Assembly (NCBI GenBank): GCA_036557705.1
Contig: DATBHB010000128.1
Span: forward strand, 1-64,000
Direction of reading: 5' to 3'
From: VAZQ01 sp036557705
Lineage (GTDB): Bacteria; Pseudomonadota; Alphaproteobacteria; Rhizobiales; Xanthobacteraceae
DNA: 64,000 nucleotides
The number at the start of each line of letters is the position of its first letter. The first letter of the stretch is position 1. This document shows positions 1-7,770 of the stretch, piece by piece. The notes beneath the pieces are model-generated. The model was given only the letters and a program-made list of their open reading frames with translations, made no database searches and was not told the DNA's origin. A program made the position numbers and the translations under genes.

Positions 1-1
1 A

Positions 2-1240
2 ACCGACGATCCGACCGGCAGCATCACCAGCCTGACCACGCGGGGCTTCACCGACCAGGAAGAGCTTGCGGTCTTCAACCTCGTCCACCTCAACGGCCGG
101 ATCTACGACCCGCTCGTCGGCCGCATGATGAGCGCCGACCCCACCGTGCCGGATCCGTTCAACGGCCAAGCCTGGAACCGCTTCAGCTATGTCGGCAACA
201 ACCCGCTCACTTTCACCGATCCAACCGGATACAGCTGGCTGAGCGGATTTTTCGACGCGATCGGCAGCTTCCTGCGGTCCAACCCGATATTCGGCAGCAT
301 CATAAAAATCGCCGCGGTCGGAGGTTGCTCGCTGGTGGGCCTCGGCGAGGTCTGTGCGGTAATCGCGGCAACCGTGACTTCAGCGGTTGTCGCCGGCCTG
401 ACTACAGGCAGCCTTACCCAAGCCCTGAAAGCCGGTGTCATCGCCGGCGCAACCGCCTTGGCCTTCTACGAGGTTGGCGAAATTACAACGCATGATCCCC
501 CATTTGGCACGTCTTCATATTACGCGAATGTGGCGGGCCATGCCGTAGTCGGCTGCGCGTCGGCAGCGGCATCCGGCGCCAAATGTGGTCCTTCGGCTCT
601 CGCGGGCGCGGTCACATCCGCGGCCGGGCCATTCATCAACCCGGCGGGGCCGATTGTTACCAGCCAACAGTTCGTTGCTGGTTTGTTCGCAAACACGGTG
701 CTCGGCGGTGTGGCCGCAGTCGCCGGCGGCGGCAAGTTTGAGAACGGCGCCATTACGGGAGCCTTCGGATATTTGTTTAACGAAATGGGGTCATATGCTC
801 AACGGGGTTATGAGCCAACGATGTATTCCGATTCAGTCGGAACCATTTGCAACGCGGCATATGGCAGCGGATGCTTTGCCGAGGGCGTCGAAGCAAGCTC
901 TTTCCTTGAGGACACTGCCCTGGTCCTTACGGGAGTCGGATCTCTCGTTCGGGGACTGCTTTGGGGTGTAGAGGCGATCGGGTATACCTTTTCCGAAACG
1001 ATCGCGGGATACGTGGCAGATCGGCCCTACATGAGTTCCACACTCTTGATCAACGAAATAGTCGCAAATGGGAGCGTTGCACCAGATGTTGTTGCGGGCT
1101 ATCTAAGGTACACCGCACCGGGAACTTTGTGGAACTCGTCGTGGGGCGCGGGGAGCGCCGCAAGTCAAGGCACATATGAACTGGTAATCGATCCGCAGAC
1201 TAACACAATCGTCCATTTCCTATTCAAGGCAGCCAAATAG
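2..1240 (+). CDS. RHS repeat-associated core protein, C-terminal part with toxin tip (5' truncated by window)
   Basis: The reading frame is open from the first bases and ends at 1240, so only the C-terminal end of a large RHS/YD-repeat protein is present. The hallmark of the RHS core end is visible: GRIYDPLVGRMMSADP at about codons 36-50, then a YVGNNPLTFTDPTGYS-like closing motif. After this junction the sequence becomes a variable tip of roughly 330 residues, rich in small residues and hydrophobic at first. It ends in a compact module carrying RYTAPGTLWNSS and GTYELVIDPQTN. In this family the core forms a cocoon that encloses a C-terminal toxin, so the tip is probably a toxin; I do not recognise its fold. 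The gene 1 base downstream is the natural candidate for its immunity protein. No VgrG or other secretion gene is in view to say how it is delivered. Confidence 0.85.
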   Translation, partial: TDDPTGSITSLTTRGFTDQEELAVFNLVHLNGRIYDPLVGRMMSADPTVPDPFNGQAWNRFSYVGNNPLTFTDPTGYSWLSGFFDAIGSFLRSNPIFGSIIKIAAVGGCSLVGLGEVCAVIAATVTSAVVAGLTTGSLTQALKAGVIAGATALAFYEVGEITTHDPPFGTSSYYANVAGHAVVGCASAAASGAKCGPSALAGAVTSAAGPFINPAGPIVTSQQFVAGLFANTVLGGVAAVAGGGKFENGAITGAFGYLFNEMGSYAQRGYEPTMYSDSVGTICNAAYGSGCFAEGVEASSFLEDTALVLTGVGSLVRGLLWGVEAIGYTFSETIAGYVADRPYMSSTLLINEIVANGSVAPDVVAGYLRYTAPGTLWNSSWGAGSAASQGTYELVIDPQTNTIVHFLFKAAK

Positions 1241-1241
1241 A

Positions 1242-1706
1242 ATGCGGTTTCGAATTGGATCTCCGCCAACCCGCTTGACCGAAAGCGTCCTAATTTACCG
1301 GCCCCGGGACTTCTCGTTCGATGTTGAACCTCGACTCCCGGGGTTCACATCCGTCGTTGTGAACGACCTAAGCTTAGAAGTAGACGAGAACGGGAAGGTC
1401 ATGAAGGTGTGGGGATACTGTCCTCATGTTGAATGGATTAGGTCGAGAGTGCTGCCCGGATCTGCAGATCGGTTGGAGGTATTCGCGATCGGAGATCAGC
1501 CATTCTTAAGGGGGGTATCACAAGGCGTAAACTCCGAGTGTTGGCCGGTTTTTGTTGACCAGCAATCAGGGTGGGTATGTCTGGACAGTGGTCGTGTCGC
1601 TAGTTCGTATGCAGAGATCTTGGAGGGCGCGATCCTCGCCTTGGACGACCGCCAGCAACTCGCCGTCGTGTACCTGAAGCCGAAGCGCTTGCCACAAATA
1701 CAATAG
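1242..1706 (+). CDS. Hypothetical protein, candidate immunity protein for the RHS toxin
   Basis: This 154-residue protein starts with an ATG one base after the RHS stop codon, which suggests translational coupling. It has no signal peptide and no membrane segment, so it should be cytosolic. The composition is mixed, with several Trp and acidic residues (WGYCPHVEW near 60, ECWPVFVDQQSGW near 105). I recognise no family. The inference that it neutralises the upstream toxin rests on position, small size and soluble character, which is the usual arrangement in RHS/polymorphic toxin loci. An unrelated downstream gene cannot be excluded. Confidence 0.6.
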   Translation: MRFRIGSPPTRLTESVLIYRPRDFSFDVEPRLPGFTSVVVNDLSLEVDENGKVMKVWGYCPHVEWIRSRVLPGSADRLEVFAIGDQPFLRGVSQGVNSECWPVFVDQQSGWVCLDSGRVASSYAEILEGAILALDDRQQLAVVYLKPKRLPQIQ

Positions 1707-2230
1707 GCGCACTTGGAATTACCGCTCGGTATGCAAGTAACTGGCAATCACGAGCTGCTCCCTGTTGTTTGAACGATTTGCCTCTGTGCAACCGAGCCCT
1801 GTGACGCAATGATCGCGATCCTTTTGCAATTGCAGTTCGGAGCCGCAGCGACGGCGGTTACGAAAATGCCTGTTTCAAGTACAGGCTGGAAAAGATATCC
1901 ACAGACGGAACGGCGCCGAGCTTATTTCACCTAATCTTCATGCATTTTTTCGATGAGATGCGATCGTCGTTTCTAAAATATGTAATGACACAGTATATGC
2001 AATTCTTGCAATGAGGTTGTGGATTTAAGCGAATTGGTTTGACGTCTGACGACCGCTTATGCGACGATAGCTGCGCGTGATGCTCTGCTGACGTGTACGA
2101 GTATCACCAGCAGTTCTGAGGGGGTAGTTACCGGCGACGTCCGTCGCGCGGTCATCACTTTTAGGAAGCTTGATGCCGCGCGATTCCTTCGGGAGCGCGG
2201 ATGGCGGTGTTTTGAGTTCGGGGGGCTACG
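1707..2230 (+). other. Intergenic region between RHS units
   Basis: No convincing gene is seen here. The stretch around 1920-2030 is clearly more AT-rich than its surroundings, which fits a promoter region or the edge of imported DNA. A G-rich ribosome site (ggggggct) lies directly before the ATG at 2231. Confidence 0.5.
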
Positions 2231-2756
2231 ATGAAGCAGGCGAGGCTGAGCGCTGCGTTTTGCTCCGTGCTGGCGATGAGCGTACTGTGCGTCAGCGCGA
2301 GCTTCGCGCAAACGAACGCGACGCGCACTTCGAGCTTCGCCTACGACTCCACATCCGGCCTGCTCACCCAGGAGGTGGCCGAGCCCAATCAGCCGGCCTA
2401 TCGACTGGAAACCGATTACGTCCTCGACGCTTACGGCAACAAGACCCAGGTGACGGTGAGCTGGATCGATATCGCCACTCGGTCGTCGAGCGTGACCTAC
2501 GATGCCCAGGGCCAGTTCTCGGCTTCGGCCACGGAATGCGATCAATCAAAGCGAAAGTTGGCAATACGATCCGCGCTTCGGCAAGCCGACGAGCCATACC
2601 GGTCCCAACGGGCTGACCACGACCTGGAGCTACGACAGCCCTGGCCGCAAGATTTCGGAGGTCCGCCCCGACGGTACGCAGACGACCTGGGCTTACATCC
2701 TGTGCAGTAATTACAGCGGCACCTGCCCGGCCAGCGCCGTCTATCTGGTCCAGTCC
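2231..2756 (+). pseudogene. RHS-family protein remnant, frameshifted and truncated
   Basis: The reading frame begins with a clear Sec signal peptide (about 26 residues ending ASFAQ). It continues with YD/RHS-like repeats such as FAYDSTSGLLTQEV and TYDAQGQFSASAT. At about 2533 the frame shifts by one base, apparently one extra G in the context acGGaat. The RHS sequence then continues in another frame as NAINQSESWQYDPRFG and GPNGLTTTWSYDS, up to about 2755. There the similarity stops at a scrap of transposase-like sequence. The gene is therefore both frameshifted and cut short, and cannot make a full RHS protein. It is probably a displaced N-terminal or middle piece related to the RHS gene at the window start. 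Confidence 0.7.
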
Positions 2757-2761
2757 CCTCT

Positions 2762-2822
2762 CGGCGAGCGAACTGGTGAAAGCCATGCCGGTGAACCGGC
2801 CGTAATCCGCGTTGAAGATGTC
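2762..2822 (-). mobile_element. IS3-family transposase scrap (integrase core fragment)
   Basis: Read on the minus strand this short stretch gives DIFNADYGRFTGMAFTSSLA. It resembles the region around the second catalytic Asp of IS3/IS2-type OrfB transposases (consensus like IFNTDQGSQFTS.AFT). Two residues around the Asp appear to have been lost. No other transposase part or terminal repeat is recognisable. It lies exactly between the truncated RHS remnant and gspL and so marks a rearrangement point. Confidence 0.4.
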
Positions 2823-2934
2823 CGGCTAGCGTGACACGCATCTTCAAGTGTCGCAATGCAGAACGAGGTCCTCCACGGCGATCGGCATCCCCCACGACAA
2901 GCACGCCAGCCCCTGAACACCTAGAACTACGTGA

Positions 2935-4074
2935 ATGGCATCATCGGCACTATTTCGTTGCGGCCAGCCTGCGTGGCTTGACCCCGACCTGCTCAACCGG
3001 CTCGGTCGATGGTGGCTGAGCGAGTTTCTGGCTCTCTTCCCAGAGCGGATGGCGCAGTGGATTATCGGGCGCAATCAGAAGTCCCTGTCGCTCGCTGCGC
3101 AACCGGAGATGGTGGTCCTCCGGCTGCTCGGCGGAAATCAAGAAGAATTGGCTTCGCAATCCTGGAGCCGCGGCGAGTACTCGGCGGCATGCATTGATAC
3201 TTTCCTGCAAGAGCAGGGGCTTGAGCGGAGCCGGGTAGCGATCGGGATCAGGCTCCCGGCCAGAGATTTTTTCGAACGCAAACTGACGCTTCCGATCGAG
3301 ACGTTGCACTCGCTCGACGAGGTTTTAGCTCGCGACCTGGCCCTGAAAACTCCATTTCGCCTGTCGGATATTTATCAAGGTTACATGGCAGACCGAACCC
3401 GCGTGGCCGGCAAAATCATCGTGTGGCAACGGCTGATCCGTCGCGAATTGGTTGAGGAAGCCGTGCGACAGTTGGGCATCGAACTTGGCGAGTTGGCTTT
3501 CATCGGCGCTGCGGACATGAATGACAGTCCGCACGTGCCGCTCATCACTTTGCGCCAGGAGCATGCCGGCCGGCGGCCTTGGGTCAGAAAAGCGGCGTTC
3601 GCCCTTGGCCTCACCACAGTGATTTTGGGAGTTCTCGCGGGCGGGGTCAAATACTGGCATCAACAGGCGATTATGGACCGTCTGACAGCTCAGGTCGCAA
3701 TTGCTCGATCAATAGCCCAGAAGGTGCGGTCTGAATTCGATAAGGCTGAGCAGAAGCAAGCCGTGCTCGTCCGTCTCCGTTTACGCAAGAGTCATACACG
3801 CCCGCTGATTGAGGTCTGGGAAGAAACGACACGCGTGTTGCCAAATCATTCTTGGCTCATCGAGCTTGCGCTTTCGGACGATGCCGCCAAACGAGAGCAA
3901 CACCTGGCCTTGACTGGATTTTCCGCAGCGGCGGCAAATCTCGTCACACTGCTCGACGAGTCACCGTTGTTCGCCGATGCACGTCTCACGGCGCCGATTG
4001 CCATAGACCCAATTGAGGGAAAGGAACGCTTCGCCTTGCAAGCCAAGATCAAGCCGCGGGATCAGATCAAGTGA
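2935..4074 (+). CDS. gspL: Type II secretion system protein L-like (GspL/PilN domain)
   Basis: This 379-residue protein resembles GspL, the bitopic inner-membrane protein that ties the secretion ATPase GspE to the periplasmic part of the type II secretion system. The N-terminal 215 residues form an actin-like cytoplasmic part with the shared pattern RLPARDFFERKLTLPIE. One membrane span follows at about 223-243 (FALGLTTVILGVLAGGV). The periplasmic end is PilN-like with an amphipathic coiled coil. The stop codon overlaps the next gene by 4 bases. The first 12-14 residues may not be native, because the start lies at the junction with the RHS/IS debris upstream. Other alpha-proteobacterial homologues usually begin nearer the LNRLGRWWLSEF segment. 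Confidence 0.75.
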   Translation: MASSALFRCGQPAWLDPDLLNRLGRWWLSEFLALFPERMAQWIIGRNQKSLSLAAQPEMVVLRLLGGNQEELASQSWSRGEYSAACIDTFLQEQGLERSRVAIGIRLPARDFFERKLTLPIETLHSLDEVLARDLALKTPFRLSDIYQGYMADRTRVAGKIIVWQRLIRRELVEEAVRQLGIELGELAFIGAADMNDSPHVPLITLRQEHAGRRPWVRKAAFALGLTTVILGVLAGGVKYWHQQAIMDRLTAQVAIARSIAQKVRSEFDKAEQKQAVLVRLRLRKSHTRPLIEVWEETTRVLPNHSWLIELALSDDAAKREQHLALTGFSAAAANLVTLLDESPLFADARLTAPIAIDPIEGKERFALQAKIKPRDQIK

Positions 4075-4667
4075 TCACAATGCACCAAGTCCAGTGGCGT
4101 GGTACTCCCTGGTTGCGCCCCGTCGTTTTCGTAATAGCTAATGGCGCATTGGTTTTGCTCATCTTGGGCATCGTTGTGATACCGATCAGCGATTTCTTTT
4201 CGGCTCGAGACAGGCAGATCGCGGAGCAGATGTCGTTCCTGGCGCGGTTGAACGCCATTGCTGCGAAAGAGCCTTCCGTCCAGGAGGTCGCAAAACAGAC
4301 GGAAGCACAGTTTAAGCGAGGAGAGTTCCTCATCGGCCCGAACGAGGGGGCAATCAATGCCGACCTCCAGACCAGGGTCAAGATGATGGCAGAGAGAACT
4401 GGTGCTCGATTACGCTCAGTCCAGGCGCTGCCCTCGAAAACGATGGACCAGATCAAATTTGCCGGCGCCCGACTTGAAATCCAGGGGCCGCTTGGAGCCA
4501 TACACCAGACCATCTATGCCATTGAAAGCGGCACGCCGTATCTCTTCATAACGGCGGCCGTGCTCAAGCAATCGCCTCCTGTGAACAGGAACGGGAATGA
4601 AGAACCGATCATCGAGGCACGCCTCGAGGTTTTTGCCGCCGTTGAGGTCGAGGAGCGCGTTCGATGA
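4071..4667 (+). CDS. gspM: Type II secretion system protein M-like (GspM)
   Basis: This 198-residue protein starts with GTG overlapping the gspL stop (GTGA); an ATG three codons later is an alternative start. It has a short cytoplasmic tail, one membrane span at about 22-42 (VVFVIANGALVLLILGIVVIP) and a coiled periplasmic domain, which is the GspM/PilO plan. GspM partners GspL in the inner-membrane platform. The tight 4-base overlaps with both neighbours indicate one transcript. The call rests on topology, size and neighbours more than on specific motifs. Confidence 0.7.
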   Translation: MITMHQVQWRGTPWLRPVVFVIANGALVLLILGIVVIPISDFFSARDRQIAEQMSFLARLNAIAAKEPSVQEVAKQTEAQFKRGEFLIGPNEGAINADLQTRVKMMAERTGARLRSVQALPSKTMDQIKFAGARLEIQGPLGAIHQTIYAIESGTPYLFITAAVLKQSPPVNRNGNEEPIIEARLEVFAAVEVEERVR

Positions 4668-5161
4668 GGTCGCGGATCACTCCATTGGCAGCGGCAAGCC
4701 TTTTGGCGCTGGTCGGAATTGACGCTTGGCTCCTGGCCACCATCATCGATGATGCTTTCCTCTCAGAGGACCCATCTCCCGTCCGAGCGCCGGACTGGTC
4801 GCCGAAGGTGTCGGGTTCGACTGAATTGGTTCTTGCCAAGCCAATCGTATCCTACGACCAGACCCTGCGCCGTCCGCTATTCTTCAAGAAACGCGAGCCA
4901 TTCGTGCCGCGCCCGCCTGCTGCGCCTCCAAAGCCCGCACCGCCTCCAGTCGTTCAGAAGGACCCCGGCCTGGTGCTCGGCGGAGTAGTAATCGATCACA
5001 ACATCAAAAAAGCCTACCTGTTCACCAGGGCCGATCCGCACGGCGCCTGGGTCAGCGAAGGCGAGAATTTCATGGGCTGGAAGGTTCAATCAGTTGATAG
5101 CAACAGCACCACGCTGCAGCAGAACAGCCGATTTGTCGAATTGCATCTTTATCCACAGTGA
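4664..5161 (+). CDS. Type II secretion GspN/GspC-like periplasmic protein
   Basis: This 165-residue protein overlaps gspM by ATGA. It has an N-terminal membrane anchor (about 7-27) and then a segment with LRRPLFFKKREPF. A Pro-rich linker (PRPPAAPPKPAPPP) follows. The C-terminal domain is small and beta-rich, with LVLGGVVIDHNIKKAYL and GWKVQSVDSNSTTL, resembling the homology region of GspC or PilP. In this family the domain contacts the outer-membrane secretin. The three genes gspL-gspM-this one form an operon. No secretin (GspD), ATPase (GspE), GspF or pseudopilin GspG-J is in the window, so the system is incomplete here. Confidence 0.6.
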   Translation: MRSRITPLAAASLLALVGIDAWLLATIIDDAFLSEDPSPVRAPDWSPKVSGSTELVLAKPIVSYDQTLRRPLFFKKREPFVPRPPAAPPKPAPPPVVQKDPGLVLGGVVIDHNIKKAYLFTRADPHGAWVSEGENFMGWKVQSVDSNSTTLQQNSRFVELHLYPQ

Positions 5162-5259
5162 TGCCATGGCAGGCGCATATGATACGCCATGGGCTACGGT
5201 GCGAAAGCGCCTGCACGCAGCAACGTGGCGCCGAGGCTTTCCAATAAATGCGGCCGGCT

Positions 5260-6138
5260 CTATGGCGGAGTGAGATGCGCGCTTGCAGCATCGTCTCGGC
5301 TTGGCGCCCCGACTCGTTTCCAGTTCAGCATCAAATAGGGCTCCGCGGCGTTTCCGGTTAATCGAATGACTGCTTCATAAACGGTCGCGCGATCCGACCG
5401 TTCCATTTCGGCGTGGACCGTAAAGGCTCGACCGACCTGCGCTGTCGCCAGTTCCGCTGGGCCTGCCGGTCCAACCGCTCGCTCCTCGCGAGCCTCGAGA
5501 ATGGATGCGATTTTGCCGGAGTCCATGCCTGGAAGCGCGCGCAGGGCCTCGGGCGGCGCCACCTTCGGATCGATAAACGGACGCCCCGAATAGACGGTGA
5601 GCGCCGGCACTATACGATTGAACAGACGCGGGTTCATCCCGATCACAAGTTTCAGTTCATCCAGACTTTGGAATGGTCCGTTGCGTGGCCGGTAACTGCC
5701 GCCCGCGGTGCGGTAGTCTCGGGCCTTCGCTCCGTTCAGGCGCTTTAACTCGCCCGAACTTCGCCAGTCGAGAATTTTATCGACCAGCTTGCTCGCCTGT
5801 TGCGCGTCCAGGCCAATGGACACGAACAGCGATGCGAGCGGCCCTCCATCGGCCTGGTTGATGTCGATCCGGCCAAGTTCGTCCTGGATCGATATTCTGG
5901 CGCGGGCGCCCGCAAAATCGATTGATTGGGCAGCACCGTCGGCTCGCCATCGCCTCTCGGGCGTAATGTCAACGAGGCCCAGGACCGCCCGATTTACCAC
6001 CCCTTCGGCGATGGCATCGTCCTGTGCAACATCAAGGCCGCTGCGGGCAAGCCGGTAGGATGTATTGCCTGCGGACAGGAACGAGGCCGCAATGATGGAA
6101 AGCAGCGCCACACCCCAAAGCACCGACACAAGCGCCAT
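5260..6138 (-). CDS. gspK: Type II secretion minor pseudopilin K-like protein (GspK), leader apparently damaged
   Basis: This 292-residue protein has the GspK layout: a hydrophobic N-terminal helix (ALVSVLWGVALLSIIAASFL) and the motif LGRIDINQADGGPLASLF. Helix-hairpin-helix-like segments follow (ILDWRSSGE, FQSLDELKLVIGMN and ALRALPGMDSGKIASIL). GspK caps the pseudopilus tip. It is convergent with gspL-M-N instead of cotranscribed. The only in-frame start, at 6138, lacks the usual basic leader and cleavage glycine. In a second frame an ATG at 6164 begins MISRRARTE, exactly what a prepilin leader should look like, so a small indel near 6138-6142 seems to have separated leader and mature part. 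The encoded protein may not be processed. Confidence 0.75.
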   Translation of the reverse strand: MALVSVLWGVALLSIIAASFLSAGNTSYRLARSGLDVAQDDAIAEGVVNRAVLGLVDITPERRWRADGAAQSIDFAGARARISIQDELGRIDINQADGGPLASLFVSIGLDAQQASKLVDKILDWRSSGELKRLNGAKARDYRTAGGSYRPRNGPFQSLDELKLVIGMNPRLFNRIVPALTVYSGRPFIDPKVAPPEALRALPGMDSGKIASILEAREERAVGPAGPAELATAQVGRAFTVHAEMERSDRATVYEAVIRLTGNAAEPYLMLNWKRVGAPSRDDAASAHLTPP

Positions 6139-6254
6139 TCTGTACGTGCCCGTCTACTGATCATGCTTGTACAGGCCCGGTCGCGATCGACACCACAAAT
6201 AATCTGCTTTTCCCCAAAGAAATTTTGGCTGTGGAGTCTGAGTGGAACCCGGCC

Positions 6255-7700
6255 TCACGCTGCCAGTTTTACGTATTCGAAGTCGCCGGGCTTGTTGTCG
6301 ATGCCGACGCGCGGCGGCGCGATCCAGCCTGCGAACTTGCCGGGCTCGATGACCTGCTTCATCAGGCTCTGGATGAACTCTCCGTCGTCCTTCGACGGCA
6401 GCCAGGTTTCTTTTTCCTTTTCCCAGGTCGTCTCATCGATGATGCGGCCATCCGGCGTCGCCTTGATGTCCTTGAACTCGCCGATCTGGCGATTGAAGGC
6501 GACGTGCGGAAGCGTCAGTTTGTATTGGATGCCGCATTTGCCGATGATCTTGTTCCAGCGGTCGAGCCCGCGCTGGCAGTCGGCAGTGTAATCGTCGCGC
6601 AGCCGCATGTTGATTGCGGTGAGCGCCGGCTCGTCTACCCTTCTGATCTCGCCGCCGACCAGCTTGAGCACCGGATAAGTCGAGGTCTCGAGCTTGTGAT
6701 CGTCCGCAATCTTCGTCTCCTGATAACGACCCTTGAGACTGGCGCTGAAGGCATTTGCCGCGTTGGTCGATACTTCCGAACCGAACAGATCGAGGGAGAT
6801 CGAATAGTGCAGGTTGAGCTTCTTCTTCATCGTCGGGAGATCGATTACGCCGAGCGCGCGGACCTTTTCGATCTCGTTCGGGTCCTCGATGCCCGCCTCT
6901 CTCATGGCCTCGCAGGTGCGCTGGAGCGTGCGGCCGATCCCGGTCTCGCCCACAAACATGTGATGCGCCTCTTCGGTGAGCATGAAACGGCAGGTGCGCG
7001 AAAGCGGATCGAAGCCGGACTGCGCCAGGCTTTCGAGCTGCATCTTGCCGTCGCGATCGGTGAAGAACGTGAACATGTGAAAGGAAAGCCAGTCCGGCGT
7101 CGCTTCGTTGAAGGCGCCCAGCATGCGCGGTTTGTCGGCGTCGCCGGCGCGGCGCTTGAGCAGCTCCTCGGCTTCTTCGCGCCCGTCGCGGCCGAAATAT
7201 TTCTGCAGCAAATAGACCATTGCCCAAAGATGGCGCCCTTCCTCCACATTGACCTGGAACACATTGCGCATGTCATAAAGCGAGGGCGCGTGCTTGCCGA
7301 GATGGCGCTGCTGCTCGACCGAAGCGGGCTCGGTGTCGCCCTGGATGGTGATGAGGCGGCGCAGCATGGCGCGATATTCGCCGGGCACCTCCTGCCAGGC
7401 GGGCTCGCCGCAGTGGCCTCCGGACGGGATTTGGCGACCCTCCTCGGCGGGCGCGAGCAAAATTCCCCAGCGGTAATCGGGCATTCTCACGTAATCGAAT
7501 TTCGCCCAGCCTCGCGGATCGACCGAGACGGCGGTCCGCAGATAAACGAGCGCGTCCTGAAACCCGTCGGGTCCCATTTGATACCACCAGTCGACGAAGC
7601 CCGGATGCCAACGCTCGAGCGCCCGCGCGATCTGGCGATCTTCCGCAAGCCCGACATTATTCGGTATCCTGGATGAGTAATCGACGATCTCGACGGTCAT
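6255..7700 (-). CDS. boxB: Benzoyl-CoA 2,3-epoxidase (oxygenase) subunit BoxB
   Basis: BoxB inserts oxygen into benzoyl-CoA to give 2,3-epoxybenzoyl-CoA, the first ring-attacking step of the aerobic CoA-dependent benzoate pathway. The 481-residue length matches the family. Diiron ligand motifs are intact: EEGRH at 153-157 and EEAHH at 243-247, each in a helical context. A near-perfect ribosome site (aggagg) precedes the ATG. It lies 70 bases downstream of boxC and is transcribed the same way, behind a benzoate-CoA ligase. Its reductase partner BoxA is not in this window, nor is the aldehyde dehydrogenase BoxD. Both must be encoded elsewhere or be replaced. Confidence 0.95.
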   Translation of the reverse strand: MTVEIVDYSSRIPNNVGLAEDRQIARALERWHPGFVDWWYQMGPDGFQDALVYLRTAVSVDPRGWAKFDYVRMPDYRWGILLAPAEEGRQIPSGGHCGEPAWQEVPGEYRAMLRRLITIQGDTEPASVEQQRHLGKHAPSLYDMRNVFQVNVEEGRHLWAMVYLLQKYFGRDGREEAEELLKRRAGDADKPRMLGAFNEATPDWLSFHMFTFFTDRDGKMQLESLAQSGFDPLSRTCRFMLTEEAHHMFVGETGIGRTLQRTCEAMREAGIEDPNEIEKVRALGVIDLPTMKKKLNLHYSISLDLFGSEVSTNAANAFSASLKGRYQETKIADDHKLETSTYPVLKLVGGEIRRVDEPALTAINMRLRDDYTADCQRGLDRWNKIIGKCGIQYKLTLPHVAFNRQIGEFKDIKATPDGRIIDETTWEKEKETWLPSKDDGEFIQSLMKQVIEPGKFAGWIAPPRVGIDNKPGDFEYVKLAA

Positions 7701-7770
7701 GGCGGCCTCCTAACAGATGTCAGATGTCAGGGATCAGATGTCCGAAGGTCTATACGTTCTGACCTCTGCC

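Noticed and set aside
6225..7676. Plus-strand open frame opposite boxB
   Set aside because: boxB is unmistakable on the minus strand; the opposite frame is a high-GC shadow.
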